From contig JAZRRX010000056.1 of NCBI GenBank assembly GCA_045651165.1, forward strand, positions 4,242-68,241: a stretch of 64,000 nt of DNA. The letters run 5' to 3'. This stretch comes from RGIG4608 sp045651165 (lineage in GTDB: Bacteria; Bacillota; Clostridia; Oscillospirales; CAG-272). Under the pieces are notes generated by a model. The model worked only from the letters and a program-made list of their open reading frames with translations. It did not search any database and had not been told where the DNA came from. The translations under genes were made by a program, and so were the position numbers. Shown here in pieces: positions 42,469 to 51,024 of the stretch (position 1 is the first letter of the stretch; each line of letters opens with the position of its first letter).

Positions 42469-43686
42469 ATGGATAATTCAAAAATGATACTTAGTGTTAC
42501 TCAGATAAATGAATATATCCGTGCTTTGATGGCTCAAGATGAAGTCTTGTCTATGATTATGGTAAGAGGAGAAATATCCAATCTCACTATGCATAGGTCG
42601 GGACATATATATTTTACACTTAAGGACGAAACAAGCGTATTAAAGGCGGTAATGTTTCGTTCAAGCGCACAAAGAGTAAAATTTGCGCTAAAAGAGGGAA
42701 TGAACGTAATAGTTTATGGCAGAATATCGCTCTATACTCCCTCAGGACAATATCAGCTGTATGCTGAAGATATTCAACCCGATGGTATTGGTGCTTTGTA
42801 TGTTGCATACGAACAGATAAAAGAGAAACTCGCAAGCGAAGGATTGTTTGATGAATCAAGAAAAAAGCCAATTCCAAAGCTTCCTACAACCGTGGGAATA
42901 ATCACCTCACCAACAGGAGCAGCCATACACGATATGATAAACGTTATGGGGAGAAGATTTCCTTTGTCTAAACTTGTGCTTTATCCTGCGCTTGTACAAG
43001 GTGATACGGCTTATAAATCATTGATTTCGGGGCTTGAATATTTCAATCAATCAAAAGCTGTTGACGTTATCATAATTGGTCGCGGTGGTGGTTCTATGGA
43101 AGATTTGTGGGCATTTAACAATGTTGAACTTGCATATGCTATTGCCAAGTCCGATATACCGATTATTTCAGCTGTAGGACACGAAAGTGATTTTACAATA
43201 TGCGATTTTGTTGCGGACTTGCGTGCTCCAACCCCATCGGCTGCAGCTGAATTGGCAGTTCCTAATGCCTTGTCAGTTAGAAGTGAAATCAATCAAACGA
43301 TTGCAGACATTGAGAATAAATTGATAATGCAAATTTATCAATGCAGAAAACAAATTGAACTTTTGTCTTCATCTCGAGTGCTTTCATCTAAAGAATCGCT
43401 TTTGGATGAGTACAAAATGAAAATTAACCTTTTGTCAGATAAATTGGATTCAAACATTTCAGGTATTATGAAAGATAAAGGCTATTCGTTTAGTGTCTTG
43501 TGTGCTAAATTGCAGGCGATAAGTCCCTTAAATACCTTAGCGCGAGGATACTCAATGGTGCAGGATAGTCAGGGCAAGGTTGTAAGCTCAGTTGATAACA
43601 TCAAAAAAGATGACGTTATAAATATTTCACTTGCAGATGGCAAAGCAAAGGCTATCGTGCAAGAAACAAACAAATTGGGAGGATAA
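42469..43686 (+). CDS. xseA: Exodeoxyribonuclease VII large subunit
   Basis: XseA is the catalytic subunit of the single-strand exonuclease VII, used in mismatch repair and DNA damage. The protein has 405 residues. The N-terminal OB fold (ILSVTQINEYIRALM, VRGEISNLTMHRSGHIYFTLKDE) is followed by the catalytic region with IITSPTGAAIHDMINVMGRRFP, GRGGGSMEDLWAFNNVELA and SAVGHESDFTICDFVADLRAPTPSAAAELA. A coiled coil and the C-terminal ARGYSMVQDSQGKVV segment complete it. Start ATG 42469 follows AAGGAG. xseB is five bases downstream. Confidence 0.95.
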   Translation: MDNSKMILSVTQINEYIRALMAQDEVLSMIMVRGEISNLTMHRSGHIYFTLKDETSVLKAVMFRSSAQRVKFALKEGMNVIVYGRISLYTPSGQYQLYAEDIQPDGIGALYVAYEQIKEKLASEGLFDESRKKPIPKLPTTVGIITSPTGAAIHDMINVMGRRFPLSKLVLYPALVQGDTAYKSLISGLEYFNQSKAVDVIIIGRGGGSMEDLWAFNNVELAYAIAKSDIPIISAVGHESDFTICDFVADLRAPTPSAAAELAVPNALSVRSEINQTIADIENKLIMQIYQCRKQIELLSSSRVLSSKESLLDEYKMKINLLSDKLDSNISGIMKDKGYSFSVLCAKLQAISPLNTLARGYSMVQDSQGKVVSSVDNIKKDDVINISLADGKAKAIVQETNKLGG

Positions 43687-43690
43687 TAAT

Positions 43691-43927
43691 ATGCCAAAGA
43701 AAGAAAATATGACTTTTGAAAGTGCATCTGCACGTCTTGCAGAAATTGTAAAAATATTGGAGCAAGGCAATTCCTCTCTTGAAGAATCCCTTAAATTGTA
43801 TGAAGAGGGTGTTTTACTTGTTAGATTTTGCAATGATTCTCTTGATAATGCAGAGAAGAAGATAAAAATGCTTGTTGCAGATTCCAACGGTGAAATGGTA
43901 GAAAAGGATTTCTTTGAGGAAAAGTAA
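43691..43927 (+). CDS. xseB: Exodeoxyribonuclease VII small subunit
   Basis: This is the 78-residue partner of XseA. The helical-hairpin core is typical: MTFESASARLAEIVKILEQGNSSLEESLKLYEEGVLLVRFCNDSLDNAEKKIKML. Several copies bind each XseA along its coiled coil and stabilise it. The start is ATG 43691 after GGGAGG; its stop is immediately followed by the ispA ATG, so there is no intergenic base. Confidence 0.93.
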   Translation: MPKKENMTFESASARLAEIVKILEQGNSSLEESLKLYEEGVLLVRFCNDSLDNAEKKIKMLVADSNGEMVEKDFFEEK

Positions 43928-44779
43928 ATGTTTGAAAATATAAAGGAAAAATTATCTCAAAATGCTATTCTCATTGAGAATGCACTTGATGATTATTACA
44001 ATTATTCCGACAAGGATTATGCTTCTTTGATTGAAGCGCAAAGATATGGCTTGCTCGATGGTGGAAAAAGAATACGTGCATTTATTGTTTTAGAGCTCTG
44101 CCGACTATTTGGTGGTGATATAAAACAGGCAATTCCTTATGCTTGCGCCATCGAAATGATACACGCATCGTCTTTGATACACGATGATATGCCTTGTATG
44201 GATAATGATGATATGCGTCGTGGCAAACCTTCAACGCACAAAGCATTTGGTGAAACTCTAGCATTGATTTCTGGAGATGCTATGTTAGTTAATGCTTTTG
44301 AAACTGCCATAAAAAATCCATATTGTGATACTAATGTTAATGCTAAAGCAGCTTCAATTCTTGCGGAAAGCACGGGAAATCACGGAATGCTTGCAGGTCA
44401 AGCAATAGACACTGTGGCAGGAAAGAATAAACTTGATTTTGAAACGCTTGTGCGCCTTCATAAATTAAAAACAGGCAAACTCATTTCTGCGTCTGCCAAG
44501 TTAGGTTGCATTGCCGCTGGAGTTTCAACTGATGATGAAAAATATGTTGCTTCAGTTAAATATGCAGAAGACATAGGACTTGCTTTTCAAATTATAGATG
44601 ATATTCTTGATTATCAAGAAGGAAAGAGAGAATTGAATTCATTCCTTTCGTTTATGTCACTTGATGAAGCAAAGGAATATGCCTCAAAGCTTACTGAAAG
44701 TGGAATTTTTGCCATAAGTTCATATGATGATGGGACATTAACTGAACTTGCGGAATATCTTACTACGAGAGAATATTGA
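43928..44779 (+). CDS. ispA: Polyprenyl (farnesyl/geranyl) diphosphate synthase with an internal gap
   Basis: This short-chain prenyl synthase makes C15 (or C10/C20) diphosphates for undecaprenyl phosphate and quinones; it has 283 residues. The first aspartate-rich motif DDMPCMDNDD and the second DDILD are intact, as are GGKRIRA and HKLKTGKLI. After DDILD the usual GKxxGxD...DKxTY segment is missing: the sequence goes DDILDYQEGKRELNSFLSF, so about 11 residues appear deleted, with the conserved Lys lost. The frame remains open. The enzyme may still work, but with altered chain length or affinity. dxs, often next to ispA, is absent. Confidence 0.9.
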   Translation: MFENIKEKLSQNAILIENALDDYYNYSDKDYASLIEAQRYGLLDGGKRIRAFIVLELCRLFGGDIKQAIPYACAIEMIHASSLIHDDMPCMDNDDMRRGKPSTHKAFGETLALISGDAMLVNAFETAIKNPYCDTNVNAKAASILAESTGNHGMLAGQAIDTVAGKNKLDFETLVRLHKLKTGKLISASAKLGCIAAGVSTDDEKYVASVKYAEDIGLAFQIIDDILDYQEGKRELNSFLSFMSLDEAKEYASKLTESGIFAISSYDDGTLTELAEYLTTREY

Positions 44780-44780
44780 T

Positions 44781-45560
44781 ATGAGAGCAGATACATATGT
44801 TTTTGTTTCTGGCAATGCAAAAAGCCGACAAAATGCCAAGATTTTAATAGAAAATGGCAATGTTTTACTTGATGGCAAAAAGATAGCTAAACCATCACAA
44901 GATATTGATGAAACTATCTCGCATACTATTGAAATAATTAACAAACCACGTTTTGTTAGTCGTGGCGGAGAAAAATTAGATTTTGCTATCGAAAAATTTA
45001 ATATTAATCCAAGCGGATTGACATGTATTGACATAGGCGCTTCTACAGGCGGTTTTACCGATTGTCTTTTGCAAAGAGGAGCAAGATTGGTATATGCTGT
45101 AGACTCTGGGCATAGTCAATTAGACCCATCAATTTACTCAAATGAAAAGGTAATATCAATTGAAAAATATAATGCAAAATTTATGCAGGAGCAAGATTTT
45201 CCGTGCAAATTTAATTTAGCAGTTATGGATGTATCATTTATTTCTCAAACAATGATACATCAAGGTATTTCTTCAGTTTTAACTGATGAGGGAATGCTTG
45301 TATCTCTAATAAAACCACAGTTTGAGTGTGGTAAATCTGCATTGAATTCACACGGCATTGTGAAGAAATCCAGCTATCATTTGCAGGCAATCATTCGAGT
45401 GATTGACAGTGCATTGATTAATGGCTTTTCGTGTCTTGATATTGTTCGCTCACCCATTGAGGGAGGCAGTGGAAATGTTGAGTTTTTAGCTTGTTTTAAA
45501 AAATCTCAATATCCCGAAAATAAAATTTCAGAAAATAAAATTAAACAGATAATTCAATAA
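44781..45560 (+). CDS. tlyA: TlyA family rRNA 2'-O-methyltransferase
   Basis: TlyA proteins methylate ribose of C1409 in 16S and sometimes C1920 in 23S rRNA; they were first called hemolysins. The protein has 259 residues. An N-terminal S4 RNA-binding domain (residues 1-60) precedes an FtsJ-like Rossmann domain with IDIGASTGGFTDCLLQRGARLVYAVDSGHSQLD, DVSFISQTM, LVSLIKPQFECGK and SPIEGGSGNVEFL. The start is ATG 44781, one base after ispA. The order ispA-tlyA-nadK-argR is the standard Firmicutes cluster. Confidence 0.9.
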   Translation: MRADTYVFVSGNAKSRQNAKILIENGNVLLDGKKIAKPSQDIDETISHTIEIINKPRFVSRGGEKLDFAIEKFNINPSGLTCIDIGASTGGFTDCLLQRGARLVYAVDSGHSQLDPSIYSNEKVISIEKYNAKFMQEQDFPCKFNLAVMDVSFISQTMIHQGISSVLTDEGMLVSLIKPQFECGKSALNSHGIVKKSSYHLQAIIRVIDSALINGFSCLDIVRSPIEGGSGNVEFLACFKKSQYPENKISENKIKQIIQ

Positions 45561-45626
45561 ATTACTTACTCTGCAGCAAACGTAACCGGTATATCTCGCG
45601 TTCTGCAGAAGGTGGAAGGAAAAATC

Positions 45627-46502
45627 ATGAAAAAAATAGCTATTGTAACAAATTTTAATATCTACGAAAAAGGAACGGCAGCTTTAAAGGTAACTAATTA
45701 TCTTTTAAAATTTGGTTGTAAAATTCTTATTTCTCAATATAGCAAGGAAAGAGTTCTCTCAATGAAAAATTATAGAGGCAATATATATTTCTTGCCCATT
45801 GAGAAACTTTATGATGAAGCCGATTTGGTTATAGCTCTTGGCGGTGATGGTACAATACTTGATTGTGCTAAGAAAATGGCAAAACGAGGAAAACCTATTT
45901 TAGGTATTAACCTTGGCCATCTTGGATATATGGCAGAGCTTGAGATGGATGAGTTGTCCGCGCTTGATAAGATTATCGAGGGCGATTACACATTGGACGA
46001 AAGAGCAATGATGGATGTTGAAGTTTTTGATAAAAATGGAAATTCTAAATATCAATCATATGCTTTGAATGATGCCGTTATTTCTAATGGATCGGTTTCA
46101 AAAATTATTAATCTTGAGTTGTATGCAGAAGATAATCTTGTTACATCATATAGAGCTGACGGTTTAATTGTTTCAACTCCTACGGGATCTACTGCTTATG
46201 CTATGAGCGCTGGAGGGTCTATTGCTGATCCTAAGGTTAAATGCATGCTTGTTACACCTATTTGTCCACATTCTTTTATCGCTCGTCAATTGGTTTTTTC
46301 TGATGAAACACTATTAAAAATCAAAAATGTTTCTGTAAGAGAAAAATCACTCATGCTTACGCTTGATGGTAAGTCAAATTGCGAATTGTATAAGGATGAT
46401 GAGGTTAGAATTTCAAAATCCGATTTTACTGTTAAATTGGTTAGATTGAAGGAATGTTCATTCTATAGTATTTTAAGTCAGAAAATGAAAAACAATTATT
46501 AA
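45627..46502 (+). CDS. nadK: NAD kinase
   Basis: NAD kinase phosphorylates NAD to NADP. The protein has 291 residues. The GGDG motif is in IALGGDGTILDCAKKM. INLGHLGYMAELEMDEL contacts the nucleotide, YALNDAVISNG and YRADGLIVSTPTGSTAYAMSAGGSI are the conserved NAD-binding segments, and the protein ends with a short beta element. The start is ATG 45627 after GGTGGAAGGA. A 66-base spacer with an imperfect hairpin separates it from tlyA. Confidence 0.94.
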   Translation: MKKIAIVTNFNIYEKGTAALKVTNYLLKFGCKILISQYSKERVLSMKNYRGNIYFLPIEKLYDEADLVIALGGDGTILDCAKKMAKRGKPILGINLGHLGYMAELEMDELSALDKIIEGDYTLDERAMMDVEVFDKNGNSKYQSYALNDAVISNGSVSKIINLELYAEDNLVTSYRADGLIVSTPTGSTAYAMSAGGSIADPKVKCMLVTPICPHSFIARQLVFSDETLLKIKNVSVREKSLMLTLDGKSNCELYKDDEVRISKSDFTVKLVRLKECSFYSILSQKMKNNY

Positions 46503-46519
46503 CTAAAGAGGAAAATATC

Positions 46520-46984
46520 ATGAAAAAAGAACGCCAAGCCAAAATAAGAGAAATAATCGAAAATTATAAAATCGATACTCAAGATGAACTCATAAAAAAG
46601 CTTAAAGAAAATGGATTTAGTGCTACTCAGGCAACCATGTCAAGAGATATCAAAGAATTAAAACTCACAAAAATTTCTGATGGTGTGAACGGATATTATT
46701 ATGTTTCTCCACATTCTGTTAGAATGAACGATATAAATAAGTTGAATGATTCTTTGACACATCTTATCATTTCTGTAAACTCCGCTATGAATATCATAGT
46801 GATAAAAACACATGCAGGAATGGCTCAGGCAGTTGCGACAGGTATTGATAACATTAAGTCCGATGATATACTCGGTTGTGTAGCAGGTGATGACACAATA
46901 TTTGTTGTTGCAAGTAGCACCGAAATTGCCCAAAATATTGGTGCAAAAATTAAAACAATGATAGTTGAAGCTCAATCAGTTTGA
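46520..46984 (+). CDS. argR: Arginine repressor
   Basis: ArgR/AhrC is a hexameric repressor of arginine synthesis and an activator of catabolism in Firmicutes. The protein has 154 residues. The N-terminal winged helix has RQAKIREIIENYKIDTQDELIKKLKENGFSATQATMSRDIKELKLTKI, and the C-terminal oligomerisation and arginine-binding domain has TGIDNIKSDDILGCVAGDDTIFVVA with the DD pair that binds arginine. It is the last typical member of the cluster; argS takes the place usually held by recN. The start ATG 46520 follows AAGAGG. Confidence 0.95.
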   Translation: MKKERQAKIREIIENYKIDTQDELIKKLKENGFSATQATMSRDIKELKLTKISDGVNGYYYVSPHSVRMNDINKLNDSLTHLIISVNSAMNIIVIKTHAGMAQAVATGIDNIKSDDILGCVAGDDTIFVVASSTEIAQNIGAKIKTMIVEAQSV

Positions 46985-47016
46985 TAATCACTCATTTAAA
47001 TAGAAAGGCAAAAAAT

Positions 47017-48729
47017 ATGCAAAATTTTAAAAAAATAATTTCAAATAAAGTTATTGATGTAATTAAATGCAATTTTCAAGGTGTTGAAATTGCCCCCGAA
47101 GATATAGCTGCTATGCTTGAATATCCTCCGGATAGTACAATGGGAGATTTGGCTCTTCCTTGCTTTAAACTCTCAAAAACACTTCGTCGTTCTCCCGTTC
47201 AGATAGCACAAATTATTGCAGATGGTATTTCTGATTTGGCTATCAAAAAAGCAGAGGCGGTTAACGGTTATTTGAATATCAGTATTAGTGATGAATATCT
47301 CTCTAATGTTTTGACTAATGATGTTCTTGATAAAGGAGAGAAATATGGTTCTGCAGATTTTGGAAAAGGAAAAACAGTTGTTTTGGACTATTCCTCACCC
47401 AATGTTGCAAAGCCCTTCCATATTGGACATCTTGGAACAACTGTTATTGGACACTCTCTTAAGAAACTTCACGAATTTGTTGGATATGACTGTGTTGGTA
47501 TTAACTATCTTGGTGACTGGGGAACTCAGTTTGGTAAAATGATCGTTGCATATAAAAAATGGGGCGATAGAGATGATATTAATGCAGGTGGAATAGATAA
47601 GCTTGTTGAGTTGTATGTAAAATTCCACCATGCCGCTGAAGAGGATGCCAATCTTAATGATGAGGCAAGAGCAGAATTCCATAAACTTGAACTCGGTGAC
47701 GAAGAAAATATTGCGCTTTGGAAATGGTTTATTGAAATTAGTATTGCAGAATACAAAAAGACATATGGTCAGCTCGGTATTGAATTTGATAGTTATAAGG
47801 GTGAAAGCTTCTATACTGACAAAATGCCTGCTCAGGTACAAAAGCTTCGCGATATGGGACTTCTCAAGATTGATGACGGAGCTTCTATTGTAGACCTTGA
47901 AGCATATAATATGCCCCCATGCTTAATTCTTAAGCGTGACGGTTCAACTCTTTATCCCACTCGTGATATTGCCGCTGCGGTATATAGAAAGCAAACCTAT
48001 GATTTTGATAAGGCAATTTATGTAACAAGTGCTGGTCAAAGTCTTCACTTTGCACAGTGGTTCAAGGTTGTTGAACTTATGCAGTATGATTGGCATGATA
48101 AACTAGTTCATGTTCCTTATGGTACAGTAAGTATCAATGGTGCAAAGCTTGCAACAAGAACAGGTAACGTTATTCTTCTCAAAGACCTTTTCGCACAAGC
48201 TATTGAAAAGGTTTCTGAAATTATGGATGAAAAGAATCCTAATCTTGAAAACAAAGAGGATGTTGCTGAGGCAGTTGGTGTAGGTGCAATTGTATTCTAT
48301 TATCTTTCAAGTAACAGAATAAGAGATATCAATTTCGTTCTTGAAGACGCTCTTTCTTTTGATGGAAATACAGGGCCTTATGTTCAGTATACATATGCTA
48401 GAACTTGCTCGTTGCTTGAAAAATCTAAAGCAAGAAATCTTGATGGAGAAATAAGATTTACAACAGATGAGGAAAGAGATCTTGTAAAAACACTCGCGCG
48501 TTTCCCTGAAAGAGTTCTTGAAGCACTTGAATCTTACGAACCTTCAGTAGTTACAAGATATATTCTTGATGTTGCGACTGCATTCAATAGATTCTATCAT
48601 AACTGTCAGATACTTTCTGCTGAAGATGGTAACACATTCTTTACAAGAATTGCTTTAACAAAAGCAACAAATTATGTGTTGGGTAATGCATTTGAATTGA
48701 TTTGTCTTAAGAAAACTGAAAAAATATAA
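47017..48729 (+). CDS. argS: Arginyl-tRNA synthetase
   Basis: This class I synthetase charges tRNA-Arg. The protein has 570 residues. An N-terminal tRNA D-loop-recognition domain precedes the catalytic core with SSPNVAKPFHIGHL (HIGH), LGDWGTQFGKMIVAY and the KMSKS-region TRTGNVILLKDL, which lacks a canonical KMSKS Lys as in many ArgRS. The C-terminal helical anticodon domain follows (YVQYTYARTCSLLEKS, HNCQIL). The start is ATG 47017 after GAAAGG. Neighbouring argR suggests arginine-linked control, though no T-box is seen. Confidence 0.95.
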   Translation: MQNFKKIISNKVIDVIKCNFQGVEIAPEDIAAMLEYPPDSTMGDLALPCFKLSKTLRRSPVQIAQIIADGISDLAIKKAEAVNGYLNISISDEYLSNVLTNDVLDKGEKYGSADFGKGKTVVLDYSSPNVAKPFHIGHLGTTVIGHSLKKLHEFVGYDCVGINYLGDWGTQFGKMIVAYKKWGDRDDINAGGIDKLVELYVKFHHAAEEDANLNDEARAEFHKLELGDEENIALWKWFIEISIAEYKKTYGQLGIEFDSYKGESFYTDKMPAQVQKLRDMGLLKIDDGASIVDLEAYNMPPCLILKRDGSTLYPTRDIAAAVYRKQTYDFDKAIYVTSAGQSLHFAQWFKVVELMQYDWHDKLVHVPYGTVSINGAKLATRTGNVILLKDLFAQAIEKVSEIMDEKNPNLENKEDVAEAVGVGAIVFYYLSSNRIRDINFVLEDALSFDGNTGPYVQYTYARTCSLLEKSKARNLDGEIRFTTDEERDLVKTLARFPERVLEALESYEPSVVTRYILDVATAFNRFYHNCQILSAEDGNTFFTRIALTKATNYVLGNAFELICLKKTEKI

Positions 48730-48737
48730 GATAAATA

Positions 48738-48766
48738 TTGACAATTTTATTTTAAAGTGATACAAT
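48738..48766 (+). promoter_or_regulatory. Promoter of yebC
   Basis: TTGACA (48738-48743), a 17-base spacer and TACAAT (48761-48766) lie 32 bases before the yebC start and nine bases after argS. Confidence 0.8.
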
Positions 48767-48798
48767 AAGCGAGTTAATAAAAGAGAGGTAAATATATA

Positions 48799-49527
48799 AT
48801 GTCTGGACATAGTAAATGGAATAATATCAAACACAAAAAAGAGAAAACAGATGCTCAAAAGGCAAAAATTTTCACAAAAATAGGTAAGGAAATTACAGTT
48901 GCAGTTAAAGCAGGCGGTGGAGATCCTACTGTTAATGCTAAACTTCGTGATTTGATTGCTAAGGCAAAATCTAATAACGTACCCAACGATAATATTGAAC
49001 GTACAATAAAAAAAGCTCTTGGTGAAACAAATACTGTTTACGAAGAAATCGTATATGAAGGCTATGGTCCTGCTGGTATTGCTGTTATTGTTGAAGCTTC
49101 AACTGATAATAGAAACAGAACTGCTGGTGACGTTCGTTCATATTTTTCAAAATTCAAGGGCAATCTTGGTCAAACAGGTTGCGTAAGCTATCTTTTCACA
49201 GAGCAGGGTGTTATCATTATTCTCAAAGAAAACGTTGCTGATGAAGATGCTCTTATGGAAACTGCTCTTGAAGCGGGAGCTTCTGATTTTGCAAGTGAAG
49301 AGGACGTATTTGAAATCTATACTGAACCCGATGATCTTTATGCAGTAAATGATGCACTTGTTGCAGCAGGTTATGAAATTGAATCTTGTGAAAAGGATAA
49401 AATTGCATCCAATTATGTAACACTTGATAATGACGATGATATCAAGTATATGAACCTTTTGCTTGAAAATCTTGAGGATCATGATGATGTTATGAACGTA
49501 TATCATAACTGGGAAAATTGCGATTAA
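48799..49527 (+). CDS. yebC: YebC/PmpR (TACO1) family protein
   Basis: This is a 242-residue member of the widespread YebC family, long annotated as transcriptional regulators and now linked to translation of difficult (for example proline-rich) sequences. The N-terminus SGHSKWNNIKHKKEKTDAQKAKIFTKIGKEITVAVKAGGGDP is diagnostic. Three domains follow, with the acidic C-terminus NYVTLDNDDDIKYMNLLLENLEDHDDV. It has its own promoter and terminator and is not part of a ruvABC cluster. Confidence 0.93.
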   Translation: MSGHSKWNNIKHKKEKTDAQKAKIFTKIGKEITVAVKAGGGDPTVNAKLRDLIAKAKSNNVPNDNIERTIKKALGETNTVYEEIVYEGYGPAGIAVIVEASTDNRNRTAGDVRSYFSKFKGNLGQTGCVSYLFTEQGVIIILKENVADEDALMETALEAGASDFASEEDVFEIYTEPDDLYAVNDALVAAGYEIESCEKDKIASNYVTLDNDDDIKYMNLLLENLEDHDDVMNVYHNWENCD

Positions 49528-49554
49528 TTGAATAATTTATCCAACAAAAATTAT

Positions 49555-49589
49555 CTCTGCAAGTTTTTTGACTTGCAGAGAATTTTTTT
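49555..49589 (+). terminator. Intrinsic terminator of yebC
   Basis: CTCTGCAAG and CTTGCAGAG form a 9-bp stem with an 8-base loop, followed after two A's by seven T's. Confidence 0.9.
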
Positions 49590-49620
49590 GAAAAAATATT
49601 AATTTTTTATCAAAAAATGT

Positions 49621-49649
49621 TTGTAATTTACTAATATATATGTTATAAT
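49621..49649 (+). promoter_or_regulatory. Promoter of the cdaA operon
   Basis: TTGTAA (49621-49626), a 17-base spacer and TATAAT (49644-49649) with an upstream TGT (extended -10). It drives cdaA and probably the long downstream run. Confidence 0.75.
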
Positions 49650-49711
49650 ATATTATGATTATTATATCGGAATATTTACTTGCGATTTTACATATGTAGG
49701 AGGTATATTTT

Positions 49712-50608
49712 ATGCAACAATTCAAGCTGTTTTGGGATGCATTATCAAAAATTGCAGAGATGCATGTGATTCATAGAGTGGAGCACGTTAGAATTATAGA
49801 CATTTTTGATATTGCGTTATTGTCATTGGCTTTTTTCTTGATTGTAAGATTTGTAATGGAAAGACGTGCTGGACGTTTGGCACTTGGTCTTGTATTTATC
49901 ATTTTTGCTGCTATTATAACAGCTTTTTTGGATATGAAAGCAATGATGCTTATTTTCAGCAATATGACTCAAGTTGGACTTATAGCACTTGTAGTAATGT
50001 TCCAACCAGAGTTGAGATCCGCACTAGAGAAAATAGGCAAGATATATATTCCTAACATAAAACACATTTCTACTGACAACAAAAACTCTGAGTATATTAC
50101 CAATTCTATTGAAATTATTACAGAGGCTGCCTGTGACTTGTCCATGGAGAAAACAGGAGCTTTAATTGTAATTGAAAGAGATACTAAGCTCGGTGACCAT
50201 ATTAAAACAGGTACTGTGCTTAATGCTCAGTTGTCAAGTCAACTTCTTAAAAATATTTTCTATAATAAGGCGCCTCTTCATGATGGAGCTGTAATCCTTA
50301 GAAATTTTAGAATTCATTCCGCGGGTTGTTTCTTGCCTCTTTCCATGCAAGAGGGTATTGATCAATCTGTGGGTACAAGACATAGAGCTGCACTTGGTAT
50401 TACAGAAGTTAGTGATTCTGTGGTTATAGTTGTTTCTGAAGAAACAGGCAAAATCTCCATTGCTATTGATGGTCTTCTTAAACAAAATTATAATTATAAA
50501 TCTTTGAAAAAGGAATTGACAAAGTTGCTTTTACCTAAAGATATGCCCAAAATCACTAAACGCACAAAAACCAAAAAGGATGTAGAGAAAAAGGAGGAAA
50601 ATGTATGA
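49712..50608 (+). CDS. cdaA: Membrane diadenylate cyclase CdaA
   Basis: CdaA (DacA) makes the second messenger c-di-AMP, which controls K+ uptake, osmolyte transport and cell-wall balance. The protein has 298 residues. Three membrane helices at the N-terminus (IFDIALLSLAFFLIVRFV, LALGLVFIIFAAIITAFL, MTQVGLIALVVMF) precede the DAC domain with the catalytic motifs APLHDGAV (DGA) and GTRHRAALG (RHR). A basic tail of about 25 residues ends the protein. The start ATG 49712 follows TAGGAGG. cdaR overlaps its stop as ATGA; glmM, its usual third partner, is absent. Confidence 0.95.
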   Translation: MQQFKLFWDALSKIAEMHVIHRVEHVRIIDIFDIALLSLAFFLIVRFVMERRAGRLALGLVFIIFAAIITAFLDMKAMMLIFSNMTQVGLIALVVMFQPELRSALEKIGKIYIPNIKHISTDNKNSEYITNSIEIITEAACDLSMEKTGALIVIERDTKLGDHIKTGTVLNAQLSSQLLKNIFYNKAPLHDGAVILRNFRIHSAGCFLPLSMQEGIDQSVGTRHRAALGITEVSDSVVIVVSEETGKISIAIDGLLKQNYNYKSLKKELTKLLLPKDMPKITKRTKTKKDVEKKEENV

Positions 50609-51024
50609 ATGTAGAACTTAACAATTCTTCTGAATATGAAGTTGAATACGTAGAGAAAGAAGATAGCGCTCCTGTTAAGAAATATAGAAAATTTCAGCTA
50701 CTTATATACTTGGGTTGTCTTCTTCTTGCGTTCTTGGTTTGGTGTTATGCAAACTACCTCGACGATCCTATAATTCAAAAAGAAGTAACATTAGTGATTA
50801 CATTAGATGGTGTTCATAGTGACAAATTACTTAGAAGTACGCATAAAATAGTAATTTATGGAGAGGAATCAGTAATCTCTAAAATCCATGAAATTAAAAA
50901 CAATGTAAATCAAAATGAGTTTGATGAAGGTAGCACAACAATAACTAAAGAAATTGATTTTCCTGAGGGAGTTCATAGTCATGTAACCACTGTGGAAATA
51001 AAATTGAGAGATGAATCTAAATGA
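50605..51024 (+). CDS. Short CdaR/YbbR-like membrane protein
   Basis: This 139-residue protein has an acidic N-terminal segment, one membrane helix (LLIYLGCLLLAFLVWCYANYL) and about 85 extracellular residues that look like a single YbbR-type beta domain (VTLVITLDGVHSDKLLRSTHKIVIYGEESVISKIHEI). CdaR proteins usually carry three or four YbbR repeats and regulate CdaA across the membrane. Position directly after cdaA with a four-base overlap supports the assignment. No frameshift is evident, so the reduced form seems real. It overlaps the next gene by four bases as well. Confidence 0.7.
   Translation: MNVELNNSSEYEVEYVEKEDSAPVKKYRKFQLLIYLGCLLLAFLVWCYANYLDDPIIQKEVTLVITLDGVHSDKLLRSTHKIVIYGEESVISKIHEIKNNVNQNEFDEGSTTITKEIDFPEGVHSHVTTVEIKLRDESK

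Noticed and set aside
45561..45626. Terminator between tlyA and nadK
   Set aside because: The hairpin is imperfect and has no T-tract, and nadK has no promoter of its own.
46985..47016. T-box leader in front of argS
   Set aside because: The gap is only 32 bases, far too short for a T-box; it holds just the Shine-Dalgarno region.
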